Assembly: GCA_944380185.1 (NCBI GenBank)
Contig: CALWGV010000083.1
Span: forward strand, 1-53,407
Length of the DNA: 53,407 nt
Origin: an uncultured Lachnospiraceae bacterium
GTDB taxonomy: Bacteria > Bacillota > Clostridia > Lachnospirales > Lachnospiraceae
Reading direction: 5' to 3'
Shown one piece after another: positions 24,075-32,586 of the stretch. The translations under genes and the position numbers were made by a program. Position 1 is the stretch's first letter. Every line of letters starts with the position of its first letter. A model generated the notes under the pieces. It was not told where the DNA came from, made no database searches, and saw only the letters and a list, made by a program, of their open reading frames with translations.

Positions 24075-26582
24075 TTATTTGCTGGTATTTGGTGCAGGGC
24101 TTTTTCTGATATTTCTGATATATCGACAGCCCTTGGTTCTGTAATTTGAGCAGCCCCAAAAATCCCCATAGGGGCCAGACCTGCGTACAAGCTGACCACC
24201 GCACAGCGGGCAGGTATACTGCTCTTTTCGCATTGCATCTCCATAAACGGCTTCGATTTCCTTTATAAAAACAGATTCGTTTCCTTCAATCGTGACGAGC
24301 CATACTTTTTTCTTTGCTCGCGTGATGGCTACATAGAATAGACGTCGTTCTTCAGCAAAGGGATAGTGGTCACAGTTATCAAGTAAAAGCTGTAAGATAG
24401 GAGCATCGGTAATCTGGCTTGGAAAGCCCATACCATATGCTTTGTTATTTAGCAGGAACACATAATCTGCCTGTAATCCTTTGGAGCCGTGCACTGTCAT
24501 AAATGAAATTTGCAGATCAGGGCGCCTGGCAAAGCGTATTTCGGTTCTTCCCACGGCATTGTTATAATGATAGGAAAATTGTCCTTGGCGGTCAAGCATT
24601 TTTATATCGAAACGATACCTGCCTAAAAACAATACGGCACTTCCTTTGGGCAAGTCCATCAATCGTTCAGCAAGAAAGCTGACGGAATAGGTGTCAGTAT
24701 ATCCTGAGATTTTTTCCATTGAAAAGCCATGATCCGCAACGGCACTGCGCAGCTGTTTCTTTTTTTGCTCAGGATTTTTCATGATGAAATTACTGCTGAC
24801 AGAAATCAAACTTTGAGGAAAACGGTACGTTGTCTCAATTCGGCTGATTTCAGAGGCTCCCCAATACTTTTCAAAATTGAGAATAAAGCCAATATCACTT
24901 CCGCTAAAGCGATAGATGCTTTGCCAGTCATCTCCCACACAAAACAGATGATAGTCATTCTGCTGACGCATTGATGCAAGAAGACGATAGCGTGCTTGCG
25001 AAATATCCTGATACTCGTCCACAATAACATAATTATACGGGTGGAAAAACATTCCCGATTGAACGTATGAGGAAGCCAGATTGATCATGTCATTAAAATC
25101 AATTTCTTCGTGTGTGTGGAGCATTTCTTGATAGCTGTTATAAATGGGCTCAACCAAATTTAAAACAGTTTTAACGCTTGTCAGATTTTTATAAGACCGA
25201 TTTCTTTTGCGTACATCATCCAATGTACAGTTATTATTTTTTACTAGGGTTATAACTGTGCCGAATAATTCTGCTACTCGATCAAGCTTTTGAGAATTGC
25301 TTCCGTTTATTTTATCCCACATTTCATTGGGAGACATGGGCGAAAATACAACACCTGCCTTTTTGAGCCGTTCTGCTAATTTAACTAAAAGCTGCTCTTC
25401 AAGTTTTTCGTATGCATAAACTTCAATCATTTGCGTTCCGTACTGACGGTGCAGATTTCGTTTCCATTTAATCCCTTCCTGATATATTTGTGATGCAGAC
25501 ATGCCATTTTTATCGGAAAAGTAAGCAGGAACCTCTCCCTGGCGATTAATGCCGAAATATTCTATATACAGATCAAAATTTGGAAGATAAAAATCAGGAT
25601 GATATTGCCCAAATTCAGAAGTTCTTGTATCAAAAGGATATTCTTGTTCGTATACATAAGTTATACCATTTTGAATTAAAAAATTAGCAATGTCTAATTC
25701 GCCATAACTTTTTACGGTTTCCTTGTTAAGAGTGATAGGACGGTTATATTTTAAATACGTTTCATATTCTTCGCTTGTTTGAAAATCAAATTCTGATTTT
25801 TGGCTCACACTATTATATGTCAGATAAAAACACAGTTTCTTCAAATATGCCGCATCTTGCGTCAGTGTATCCAGCTGTTTTCGAACAAACTGGCGGATAT
25901 CTGAAGAATAGATTTTAGGCTTTTTCCCCTGCACAGAGGCAATGATATTTAAACCAAGTTTATGAAAAGTTTGCGCTGTGATGGGCTCCCCAATCTCTTT
26001 TTCAAGACGCTGACTCATTTCAGATGCAGAAGCATTTGTAAAAGAAAGAACAAGAATATCGTTTGGTGTACAGATCCCTTTGTTTAATAGGTATTTGACA
26101 TAACCGACGATGGTAGTTGTCTTGCCAGTTCCAGCGCCTGCAAGAACAAGGTGGCTTCGCACCTCTTTGGAAATACATTTTAATTGCTGTTCATCCAGAT
26201 TTTTTCCCTCTACAGGGAGAATAAGTTTTGCGGTATCTGGTGCCTTTTGGCTTGCGAGCAGATCGTTGTGGGTATGTATCTTAGATGGCAGCTGGTCATA
26301 AGTCTCAATAAAATGGAGTGCCAGGGCGCGAGTTTTTCGCTCGGATGGTTTCGTCAGAAAAGATAATTTTTCGGTCTTTTTCTTTGCGGAAAAATAAGCA
26401 GAACACCATTTATGTTGATAGCGCATAATCGTAGAAGGTTCGATAAAATCCTGCGGAGAATTCCATAGGTTCTTTTCTTCCTGCAAAGCAGTGTTTACCT
26501 GCGAAAGAAGAGTATCCTCATTCAAATCTTTTGGAAAAACAGAATTTACAATATTGGATAACATTTTATTCCAAAAGTCCAT
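24075..26582 (-). CDS. UvrD-like superfamily 1 helicase with inserted nuclease-like domain and zinc ribbon
   Basis: The protein has 835 residues. Walker A is GAGTGKTT (149-156); motif II is VIVDEYQD, followed by VGDDWQSIYRFSGSD and, near the C terminus, FVAITRAK-like RRLFYVAITRAKKKVW. Between the two helicase halves, residues about 285-420 resemble a PD-(D/E)XK nuclease: Glu295 in GELDIANFL, Asp330 in PDFYLPNF and Glu341 in IEYFG. The C terminus carries a topoisomerase-type zinc ribbon (CPLCGG then CSNYRTKGC). The ATG at 26582 sits 8 bases after GGGAGGT; a TTG two codons earlier is less likely. The gene is clearly more AT-rich than its surroundings, which suggests acquisition. A role in repair or phage defence is possible, not shown. 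Confidence 0.88.
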   Translation of the reverse strand: MDFWNKMLSNIVNSVFPKDLNEDTLLSQVNTALQEEKNLWNSPQDFIEPSTIMRYQHKWCSAYFSAKKKTEKLSFLTKPSERKTRALALHFIETYDQLPSKIHTHNDLLASQKAPDTAKLILPVEGKNLDEQQLKCISKEVRSHLVLAGAGTGKTTTIVGYVKYLLNKGICTPNDILVLSFTNASASEMSQRLEKEIGEPITAQTFHKLGLNIIASVQGKKPKIYSSDIRQFVRKQLDTLTQDAAYLKKLCFYLTYNSVSQKSEFDFQTSEEYETYLKYNRPITLNKETVKSYGELDIANFLIQNGITYVYEQEYPFDTRTSEFGQYHPDFYLPNFDLYIEYFGINRQGEVPAYFSDKNGMSASQIYQEGIKWKRNLHRQYGTQMIEVYAYEKLEEQLLVKLAERLKKAGVVFSPMSPNEMWDKINGSNSQKLDRVAELFGTVITLVKNNNCTLDDVRKRNRSYKNLTSVKTVLNLVEPIYNSYQEMLHTHEEIDFNDMINLASSYVQSGMFFHPYNYVIVDEYQDISQARYRLLASMRQQNDYHLFCVGDDWQSIYRFSGSDIGFILNFEKYWGASEISRIETTYRFPQSLISVSSNFIMKNPEQKKKQLRSAVADHGFSMEKISGYTDTYSVSFLAERLMDLPKGSAVLFLGRYRFDIKMLDRQGQFSYHYNNAVGRTEIRFARRPDLQISFMTVHGSKGLQADYVFLLNNKAYGMGFPSQITDAPILQLLLDNCDHYPFAEERRLFYVAITRAKKKVWLVTIEGNESVFIKEIEAVYGDAMRKEQYTCPLCGGQLVRRSGPYGDFWGCSNYRTKGCRYIRNIRKSPAPNTSK

Positions 26583-26690
26583 GAGCAACTACCTCCCTGT
26601 CGAACGAATTTATTCAATTATACCATCATGAGATGCGGATTTCCATTTATTTTATATTTTCATAAAAATACATTTCAGTTAATGTACAGC

Positions 26691-26733
26691 AAAAAGTGCG
26701 CCGGAGAAAATCCAAATCGGACTATCTCCGGCG
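26691..26733 (-). terminator. Terminator of the pfl operon
   Basis: CGCCGGAGA (26699-26707) pairs with TCTCCGGCG (26725-26733). On the minus strand the stem is followed by five T residues (26695-26691), 21 bases after the pflA stop. Confidence 0.85.
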
Positions 26734-26753
26734 TACGCCGTTTTGAAATAAAA

Positions 26754-27539
26754 TTATTCTTTCTGAGTTTTTCTTCCTGAGGAATCGCCTTCAGCGGCAA
26801 GCTTCGCCCTTTTATAGGCGGCCAGGATCAGCTGCCTGGCAGCGAGGGCTTCCTCCTTGGTTGCATCCCTGGTATCCTCCAGGGGATAGGCAATCCCCAG
26901 CTTCCTATATTTGGCCTTGCCCATGGAGTGATAGGGCAGGACGTCCAGAGCCTTTACATTGTTCAATGATGCCATAAAGGTTCCCAGGCCCTCCAGATAT
27001 TCTCGGTAGAGGGTAAGCCCCGGCACTACCACATGACGGATCCAGACCGGAATCCGGTGGGCGTCCAGACAGCGGGCGAAGGAGAGGATCTGCCGGTTGG
27101 AATGACCGGTGAGCTCCCGGTGTTTAACGTCGTCGATCTGCTTAATATCCAGGAGCACCAGGTCAGTCAGGGGCAGAAGCTCCTCCAGCTGCTTCATAAA
27201 GCGGTCATTATGGGGGTTATACAATACGCCGCAGGAGTCGATGCAGGTGTGGATGCCATGCCGCTTCAGATCGTGGAAGAGCTCGATCAGAAAATCCATC
27301 TGCATCATGGGTTCGCCGCCGGTGACGGTGACGCCCCCGCTTTTGTAGAAGGGCAGGTTGGAATAAAAGCCCTCCAGCACCTCCTCCACGGTCATCTGCG
27401 TGCCGCCGCCATATTCCCAGGTGTCTGGGTTATGGCAGTACTGGCAGCGCATCGGACAGCCCTGGAAGAAGATCACATAGCGGATGCCAGGGCCGTCCAC
27501 CGTCCCGCAGCTTTCTATCGAATGAATATACCCCTTCAT
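26754..27539 (-). CDS. pflA: Pyruvate formate-lyase activating enzyme
   Basis: The 261-residue radical SAM enzyme has the cluster motif at Cys28, Cys32 and Cys35 (GCPMRCQYCHN). SAM-binding glycines (GGVTVTGGEP) and a late HVVVPGLT strand follow. It abstracts hydrogen from the glycine of pyruvate formate-lyase under anaerobic conditions, using a [4Fe-4S] cluster. Length is close to the usual ~246 residues, with an extra basic tail. Its ATG lies two bases after the stop of the 82-residue glycyl-radical gene, so those two products are translationally coupled. That coupling fits, because the small protein carries the glycine this enzyme modifies. Confidence 0.96.
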   Translation of the reverse strand: MKGYIHSIESCGTVDGPGIRYVIFFQGCPMRCQYCHNPDTWEYGGGTQMTVEEVLEGFYSNLPFYKSGGVTVTGGEPMMQMDFLIELFHDLKRHGIHTCIDSCGVLYNPHNDRFMKQLEELLPLTDLVLLDIKQIDDVKHRELTGHSNRQILSFARCLDAHRIPVWIRHVVVPGLTLYREYLEGLGTFMASLNNVKALDVLPYHSMGKAKYRKLGIAYPLEDTRDATKEEALAARQLILAAYKRAKLAAEGDSSGRKTQKE

Positions 27540-27541
27540 CT

Positions 27542-27790
27542 TTACATGCTCTGATGGAAGGTGCGGGAGATCACGTCGTCCTGCTGCTCCTTGGTCAGTT
27601 TGATGAAGTTGACGGCGTATCCGGAGACACGCACCGTCAGCTGGGGGTAATTCTCCGGATGCTTCTGGGCATCCAGAAGAGTCTCGCGGGTAAAAACATT
27701 TACATTCAGATGATGTCCGCCCTGCTCCATATATCCGTCCAGCATAGATACCAGATTATCTACCTGCTGTTTGCTTGCTGTTGTAGCCAT
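27542..27790 (-). CDS. grcA: Separate glycyl-radical domain of pyruvate formate-lyase (GrcA-like)
   Basis: The 82-residue protein corresponds to the last part of ordinary [21 protein letters not shown] and the radical loop RVSGYAVNF, with Gly57 as radical site, then the terminal SRTFHQSM. GrcA/YfiD of E. coli is a similar spare part that rescues oxygen-cleaved PFL. Here it is probably essential, because the large PFL chain upstream ends before this domain. The gene has its own ribosome site (AAAGGAG at 9 bases) and ATG, and it sits 71 bases after the large-subunit stop. It is directly coupled to pflA. Confidence 0.93.
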   Translation of the reverse strand: MATTASKQQVDNLVSMLDGYMEQGGHHLNVNVFTRETLLDAQKHPENYPQLTVRVSGYAVNFIKLTKEQQDDVISRTFHQSM

Positions 27791-27834
27791 GTGTAATTTC
27801 TCCTTTCCTTGATATTGTTCGTGTTTTTTGGCAT

Positions 27835-27854
27835 CGGGTATACCCGAAGGGTAT
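27835..27854. repeat. Overlapping hairpins between the two PFL genes
   Basis: CGGGTATACCCG (27835-27846) is a perfect palindrome, and ATACCC-GAA-GGGTAT (27840-27854) is a second hairpin sharing its right half. They lie in the 71-base gap between the large PFL gene and the glycyl-radical gene. They could protect or process the mRNA to set subunit ratio (inference). The lack of a T run argues against a full terminator. Confidence 0.5.
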
Positions 27855-27861
27855 TTCCTTA

Positions 27862-29985
27862 TTACAATACAGGTTCTCTGTCAATACTCTCTTCAATATT
27901 GGGAATATTGCAGGCCATGTTGACGCAGTTCTCAATCCGGTCGATATCCAGGTCTCCGGCAAAGATCAGGTCGTCCTTTCCCAGGGCGCCGGGAATAATT
28001 GAGAAGGTGTTGGAAATGCCGTCCTGAGCATCCCGGAAGGGCAGCTTGGCCACCGAGGCCAGGGAGGCCAGGGCGCCGTGGCTGTCGCGGCCGTGCATCG
28101 GGTTGGCGCCAGGAGCCAGGGGCACGCCCTGCTTGCGTCCGTCAGGGGTGTTGCCGGTCTTCTTTCCATAGACCACGTTGGAAGTGATCGTCAGGATCGA
28201 CATGGTCGGCACGGAATGGCGGTAGGTGTGGTGCTTGCGGATCTTATCCATAAAGCTGTGCACCACCTCCACGGCGATCTCATCCACTCGGTCGTCGTTG
28301 TTGCCGTACTTGGGGAAGTCGCCCTCGATCTCATAGTCCACTACCAGGCCGTCCTCATCGCGGATGGGCTTGACCTTGGCATACTTGATGGCGGACAGGG
28401 AGTCGGCCACCACGGAGAGGCCGGCGATGCCGGTGGCAAAGTAGCGCTTTACCTCCCGGTCATGGAGGGCCATCTGCAGCTTCTCATAGCAGTATTTGTC
28501 GTGCATGTAGTGGATGATATTCAGGGTGTTGACGTAGAGGCCGGCCAGCCACTCCATCATATCGTCGAATTTCTGCATTACATCGTCGTATTCCAGATAT
28601 TCCGTCTCCACCGGGCGGTAGCGGGGGCCTACCTGGACCTTCATCCTCTCGTCCATGCCGCCGTTGATGGCGTAGAGCAGGCACTTGGCCAGGTTGGCGC
28701 GGGCGCCGAAGAACTGCATCTCCTTGCCGACCCGCATGGAGGATACGCAGCAGGCGATGGCGTAGTCGTCTCCATGGACGTCCCGCATCATGTCGTCGTT
28801 CTCATACTGAATCGAGGAGGTCTTGATGGACATCTTCGCGCAGTATTCCTTGAAGGCCCGGGGAAGCTTAGTGGACCAGAGGACGGTCAGATTGGGCTCT
28901 GGAGCGGTTCCCAGGTTGTCCAGGGTGTGCAGATAGCGGAAGGAGGTCCGGGTTACCAGCGGACGGCCGTCGATGCCGATGCCGCCGATGGACTCGGTCA
29001 CCCAGGTGGGGTCGCCGGAGAAGAGGGAGTTGTACTCCGGAGTCCGGGCAAACTTCACCAGGCGCAGCTTCATAATAAAGTGGTCGATGTATTCCTGGGC
29101 CTGCTCCTCGGTGATCAGTCCCCGCTCCAGATCTCTCTGGATATAGATATCGATGAAGGTGGAGGTGCGTCCCAGGCTCATGGCTGCGCCATTCTGCTCC
29201 TTGACGGCGGCCAGATAACCGAAGTAGAGCCACTGGATGGCCTCCTTGGCATTGCGGGCCGGGCGGCTGATATCATAGCCGTAGATTTCACCCAGCTGCT
29301 TTAATTCGCCCAGGGCCCGGATCTGGTCGGCCAGCTCCTCCCGCAGACGGATGTTTTCGCCGGTCATGCGGACCAGGGAAGTGGCCAGCTGTTGCTTTTT
29401 ATCCTCGATCAGCCAATCGGTGCCGTAGAGGGCCACCCGGCGGTAGTCGCCGATGATGCGGCCTCTGCCGTAGGCGTCGGGCAGGCCGGTGATGATGGCG
29501 GATTTGCGGGCCAGGCGCATCTCAGGGGTGTAGACGTCGAACACACCCTGATTATGGGTTTTTCTGTATTTTGTAAAAATTTCCACAACCTCCGGGTCTA
29601 CCTCGTAGCCGTTCTCCCGGCAGGCATTCTGGGCCATGCGGATGCCGCCGAAGGGCTGCAGGGAGCGCTTGAAGGGCTTGTCTGTCTGGAAGCCCACGAT
29701 CTGCTCCAGATCCTTGTCAAGGTAGCCGGGGCCGTGAGAGGTGATGGTGGACACGATTTTGGTGTCCATATCGAGGACGCCGCCGGCTTCTCTCTCCTGT
29801 TTGGAGAGATCCATGACCTGAGCCCAGAGTTTCTTTGTGGCCTCGGTGGGTCCGGCAAGGAAATCCTCATTGCCTTCATAGGGTGTGTAGTTTTTCTGGA
29901 TAAAATCGCGCACATCGACTGCGGCGCGGTTCCAGCGGCCGGGAGTAAATCCATCCCAGCTGTCAGCAATCCAGTTCTTCTCCAT
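27862..29985 (-). CDS. pflB: Pyruvate formate-lyase large chain lacking the glycyl-radical domain
   Basis: The 707-residue protein matches formate C-acetyltransferase from its start through the [13 protein letters not shown] region. The catalytic cysteine pair is Cys412-Cys413 in AIACCVSSM. It converts pyruvate and CoA to acetyl-CoA and formate in anaerobic fermentation. Normal PFL (about 750 residues) continues with the glycyl-radical loop RVSGYA, which is absent here. Instead there is a ~35-residue tail ([18 protein letters not shown]) and a stop at 27862. The missing domain is encoded as a separate 82-residue gene just downstream. The ATG at 29985 follows AGGAGGA; longer in-frame starts would read into the promoter. 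Codons are strongly C/G-ending, consistent with high expression. Confidence 0.93.
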   Translation of the reverse strand: MEKNWIADSWDGFTPGRWNRAAVDVRDFIQKNYTPYEGNEDFLAGPTEATKKLWAQVMDLSKQEREAGGVLDMDTKIVSTITSHGPGYLDKDLEQIVGFQTDKPFKRSLQPFGGIRMAQNACRENGYEVDPEVVEIFTKYRKTHNQGVFDVYTPEMRLARKSAIITGLPDAYGRGRIIGDYRRVALYGTDWLIEDKKQQLATSLVRMTGENIRLREELADQIRALGELKQLGEIYGYDISRPARNAKEAIQWLYFGYLAAVKEQNGAAMSLGRTSTFIDIYIQRDLERGLITEEQAQEYIDHFIMKLRLVKFARTPEYNSLFSGDPTWVTESIGGIGIDGRPLVTRTSFRYLHTLDNLGTAPEPNLTVLWSTKLPRAFKEYCAKMSIKTSSIQYENDDMMRDVHGDDYAIACCVSSMRVGKEMQFFGARANLAKCLLYAINGGMDERMKVQVGPRYRPVETEYLEYDDVMQKFDDMMEWLAGLYVNTLNIIHYMHDKYCYEKLQMALHDREVKRYFATGIAGLSVVADSLSAIKYAKVKPIRDEDGLVVDYEIEGDFPKYGNNDDRVDEIAVEVVHSFMDKIRKHHTYRHSVPTMSILTITSNVVYGKKTGNTPDGRKQGVPLAPGANPMHGRDSHGALASLASVAKLPFRDAQDGISNTFSIIPGALGKDDLIFAGDLDIDRIENCVNMACNIPNIEESIDREPVL

Positions 29986-30099
29986 GAAAGTTCCTCCTGT
30001 AGAAATGGGAAATATAAGTTGAGTGATTAAAAAATACGGAATGCATGCGAAGCTGCCAAGCGAGATGCTTTTGCTGCCGCTTTTCATCCGTGCCTTTTT

Positions 30100-30129
30100 A
30101 TTATATGGAAAACCGGTCGGTTTAGTCAA
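30100..30129 (-). promoter_or_regulatory. pfl promoter with operator-like dyad in the spacer
   Basis: On the minus strand TTGACT (30129-30124) and TATAAT (30105-30100) are 18 bases apart. The spacer contains AAACCG-AC-CGGTTT, 6-bp arms around two bases (30123-30110). A repressor bound there would block the promoter. The transcript leader would be about 110 bases. Confidence 0.65.
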
Positions 30130-30182
30130 TGGGACCATATGTACTAAAATAGGAACAAAGTTAGAAAAAACTAACTGCAAAA

Positions 30183-30253
30183 CTTGTTTAAACAAGATAT
30201 TGACAAGAGAAGATGGATGAGTTATGATAAAAGCGCAAGCTTGTTTAAACAAG
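30183..30253 (+). promoter_or_regulatory. PTS-operon promoter bracketed by two identical palindromes
   Basis: CTTGTTTAAACAAG, a perfect 14-bp palindrome, occurs at 30183-30196 and again at 30240-30253. Between them lie TTGACA (30200-30205) and TATGAT (30223-30228) with 17-base spacing. One copy abuts the -35 box and the other covers about +5 to +18. The palindrome resembles operators of GntR/HutC-type sugar regulators such as TreR. A regulator of that class is encoded at 36027 at the end of the operon. Confidence 0.8.
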
Positions 30254-30344
30254 TGAGAGAAGGAAAGGTTTGTACTTTCACAGTCGATATGGGGCTTGTT
30301 ACTCGACGTCAGTCAAAAGAAATGAAATGATGGAGGAATGAACT

Positions 30345-31733
30345 ATGGCGGGGAAAAATTATCAGGAAATGGCAGAACGGATTTTGCAGGCTGTAGGGGG
30401 AAAGGAAAATGTGCAGTCCGTGTCGCACTGCATTACCAGGCTGCGTTTTCAGCTGAGAGACAAGACGGCAGTGCAGGAAGATGAGATCAGGAAAATCGAT
30501 GGGGTCATGGGCTGCCAATATTCCGGCGAACAGTTTCAGGTGATTGTCGGGACTTCGGTAGGAAAGGTATATGAGATTGTCGCCGACCTGGCGGGACAGA
30601 CTGACGGAAGGACAGAGAAAAATGCTGACGGTCCCAAAGAGAAACTGACGATTAAAAATGTGGGCGGACGAATTATCACCGGGCTTACTTCATGCGTAAC
30701 GCCAGCCCTGCCCATCATTATCTGCGCCGGTATGCTCAGCTTGATTCTGGCCGTATTTGGGCCGACGATGCTGGGGTGGATTTCAGCGGACAGCGGCGCC
30801 TACACGGTGCTCACCTTTGCTTCCAATGCCGGGTTTTATTTCCTGCCGGTGTTTTTGGGCTACACCAGCGCCAAGTATTTCAAGGCTAATCCGCTGATTG
30901 GTATGCTGATGGGGGCGATTCTTCTGCATCCTACTTTTACAGAGATCGTCACGGAGGGTACGCCCCTTGATATTTTTGGCATACCGGTGACGGCGGCTAC
31001 CTACAGCACCAGCGTAGTGCCGATCATCTTGATTTGTTTTGTCATGTCCTATGTGGAACGATTCTTTAACCGGATTTTCCCTGATGTGGTGAAGATGATC
31101 TTTGTTCCCGTGTGCACGGTATTAGTCATGCTGCCCTTGGGGCTGTGCCTGCTGGGACCGCTGGGTTATATTCTGGGCAATTACATCAGTGTGTTCTTCC
31201 TGTGGCTGCATGAGGTACTGGGCCCCGTGGCGGTGGGATTGATTGCGGCCGCTTACCTGCCGCTCATTATCACCGGCATGCACCACACCATCAATATGGC
31301 TGCCATTGTAGGATTTTCAACCCTCGGCTATGACAGTGTAGTGCTGGTGGGAGCGACGGCAGCTACTCTGGCCTCCATCGGAGCTAATATCGGTTTTACG
31401 CTGAAAGCAAAAAAGAAGGAGAACAAGAGTCTGGGGCTGACCTGCGTGATCATGCAGGGTCTGGTCGGCCTGGGCGAGCCGGGTATTTACGGCATCTATC
31501 TGCCTCATCGCTCGGTATTTGCCGCTGAGCTTTTGGGAGCATTTGCCGGCGGTGTGGTGATGAGCCTTTTGGGCTGTAAAATGTATGCGCTGACGGCGTC
31601 CAATATCATGATTCTGCTGGGTTTTCTGGGCGGAGAATCCGCCGCTAATTTTGTCATGGCGGTAATCGGGGGGCTGGTGGCCGCCGTGGTTGCCATCGCC
31701 GTCACCATGGTGTTAAAATTAAAAGAGGACTGA
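30345..31733 (+). CDS. PTS transporter EIIBC, glucose/beta-glucoside superfamily, lacking IIA
   Basis: The 462-residue protein has an N-terminal IIB domain (about 1-85), with the phosphorylated Cys29 in SVSHCITRLRFQLRD. An IIC membrane domain (about 105-460) contains the conserved ITGMHHTINMAAIV and GLVGLGEPGIYG. No IIA domain is attached and no IIA gene is nearby, so phosphate must come from an IIA encoded elsewhere. IIBC-only members include transporters for N-acetylmuramic acid, sucrose and trehalose. The neighbours (two deacetylases, esterase, two MBL hydrolases, GntR regulator) suggest an acetylated or otherwise modified sugar. ATGGAGGAATGAACT supplies the ribosome site. Confidence 0.92.
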   Translation: MAGKNYQEMAERILQAVGGKENVQSVSHCITRLRFQLRDKTAVQEDEIRKIDGVMGCQYSGEQFQVIVGTSVGKVYEIVADLAGQTDGRTEKNADGPKEKLTIKNVGGRIITGLTSCVTPALPIIICAGMLSLILAVFGPTMLGWISADSGAYTVLTFASNAGFYFLPVFLGYTSAKYFKANPLIGMLMGAILLHPTFTEIVTEGTPLDIFGIPVTAATYSTSVVPIILICFVMSYVERFFNRIFPDVVKMIFVPVCTVLVMLPLGLCLLGPLGYILGNYISVFFLWLHEVLGPVAVGLIAAAYLPLIITGMHHTINMAAIVGFSTLGYDSVVLVGATAATLASIGANIGFTLKAKKKENKSLGLTCVIMQGLVGLGEPGIYGIYLPHRSVFAAELLGAFAGGVVMSLLGCKMYALTASNIMILLGFLGGESAANFVMAVIGGLVAAVVAIAVTMVLKLKED

Positions 31734-31776
31734 GAACCGGCTGAGAAGATAGCGGACGCCGGGGAGGGCAGAGAAG

Positions 31777-32586
31777 ATGAAGCTGATTATCAATGCGGAC
31801 GATTATGGATTGACGGACGGCGTAAACCGGGGGATCCTCAAAGGACTGAAAGTAGGAATTCTGACGGATACCAGCGCGATCGTATGTGCTCCCGCCTTTC
31901 GGGCGGGAGCAGAGCTGGCCCTGAAAAATGGAATAAGAGAGATGGGTCTTCACTGTCTGGCGACAATGGGCAGGCCGATTCTTCCCGCCGGCAGGGTCAG
32001 ATCACTGGTCAGCGAGGATGGGCGTTTTTTTCCCCGCGATGAATGGATGAGAAGAACAGTGGATGTATCGGAGCTGGAGGAAGAACTGGAGGCACAGATT
32101 GCTGTTTTACTGGCAGCCGGTCTTCGGCTGAGCCATTTGGATACGCATCACGGATTCATGGACAAGACGGAGGAAATCAAGGAGATGTTTATGAGGCTGG
32201 CTCGCAGATATGATGTGCCTCTGCGCAATGAATTATCCAGAAAAACCGACGAAGCTCCCTTCGGTGAGAATTTTGCGCGTTTCGGCGTGCGGACTGTTCA
32301 GAAACTTTATTTTAATCAGGGAATACCCTGCCATACGGCAGAGACGGTGGAGAAATTTCTGCAGGAGGCAGTGACGCGCTGGGATACCGTGGAAATCGGC
32401 TGTCATCCCGGTTATAGCGACGAAAAGCTCAGGGCACTTTCGCCTCTGAATGACGATCGGGAGAAGGAGCTGGCCCTTGTTCTTGATCCAAGGCTCAAAC
32501 AATATATAGAACAATTGGGGATCGAGAGGGTGTCTTATGCCCAGTGGAACGAAAGGGCGAGAATGGAAGAGGAGAATGTGCGATGA
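31777..32586 (+). CDS. chbG: ChbG/YdjC-family carbohydrate deacetylase (first copy)
   Basis: The 269-residue protein has the family's start IINADDYGLTDGVNRGI, with the Asp pair (Asp8-Asp9) that binds catalytic metal. His residues occur in GLHCLATMG and LDTHHGFMDK, and a late GCHPGYSDEKL motif follows. ChbG enzymes remove N-acetyl groups from chitobiose or its 6-phosphate in the cytoplasm. It follows the PTS gene by 43 bases and overlaps the second ChbG-like gene by four bases, so both are made together. Two non-identical copies suggest two acetyl positions or two substrates. Confidence 0.88.
   Translation: MKLIINADDYGLTDGVNRGILKGLKVGILTDTSAIVCAPAFRAGAELALKNGIREMGLHCLATMGRPILPAGRVRSLVSEDGRFFPRDEWMRRTVDVSELEEELEAQIAVLLAAGLRLSHLDTHHGFMDKTEEIKEMFMRLARRYDVPLRNELSRKTDEAPFGENFARFGVRTVQKLYFNQGIPCHTAETVEKFLQEAVTRWDTVEIGCHPGYSDEKLRALSPLNDDREKELALVLDPRLKQYIEQLGIERVSYAQWNERARMEEENVR

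Noticed and set aside
27790-27862. Treating the split PFL as a simple sequencing frameshift
   Set aside because: The two genes are separated by 71 bases. The large chain has an unrelated tail before its stop, and the small gene has its own ribosome site and start. One inserted or deleted base cannot explain this.
28078-29304. Long open frame of about 408 codons antisense to the PFL large-chain gene
   Set aside because: It mirrors the strongly biased, G/C-ending codons of the highly conserved PFL gene, has no family resemblance and no ribosome site. It is a shadow frame.
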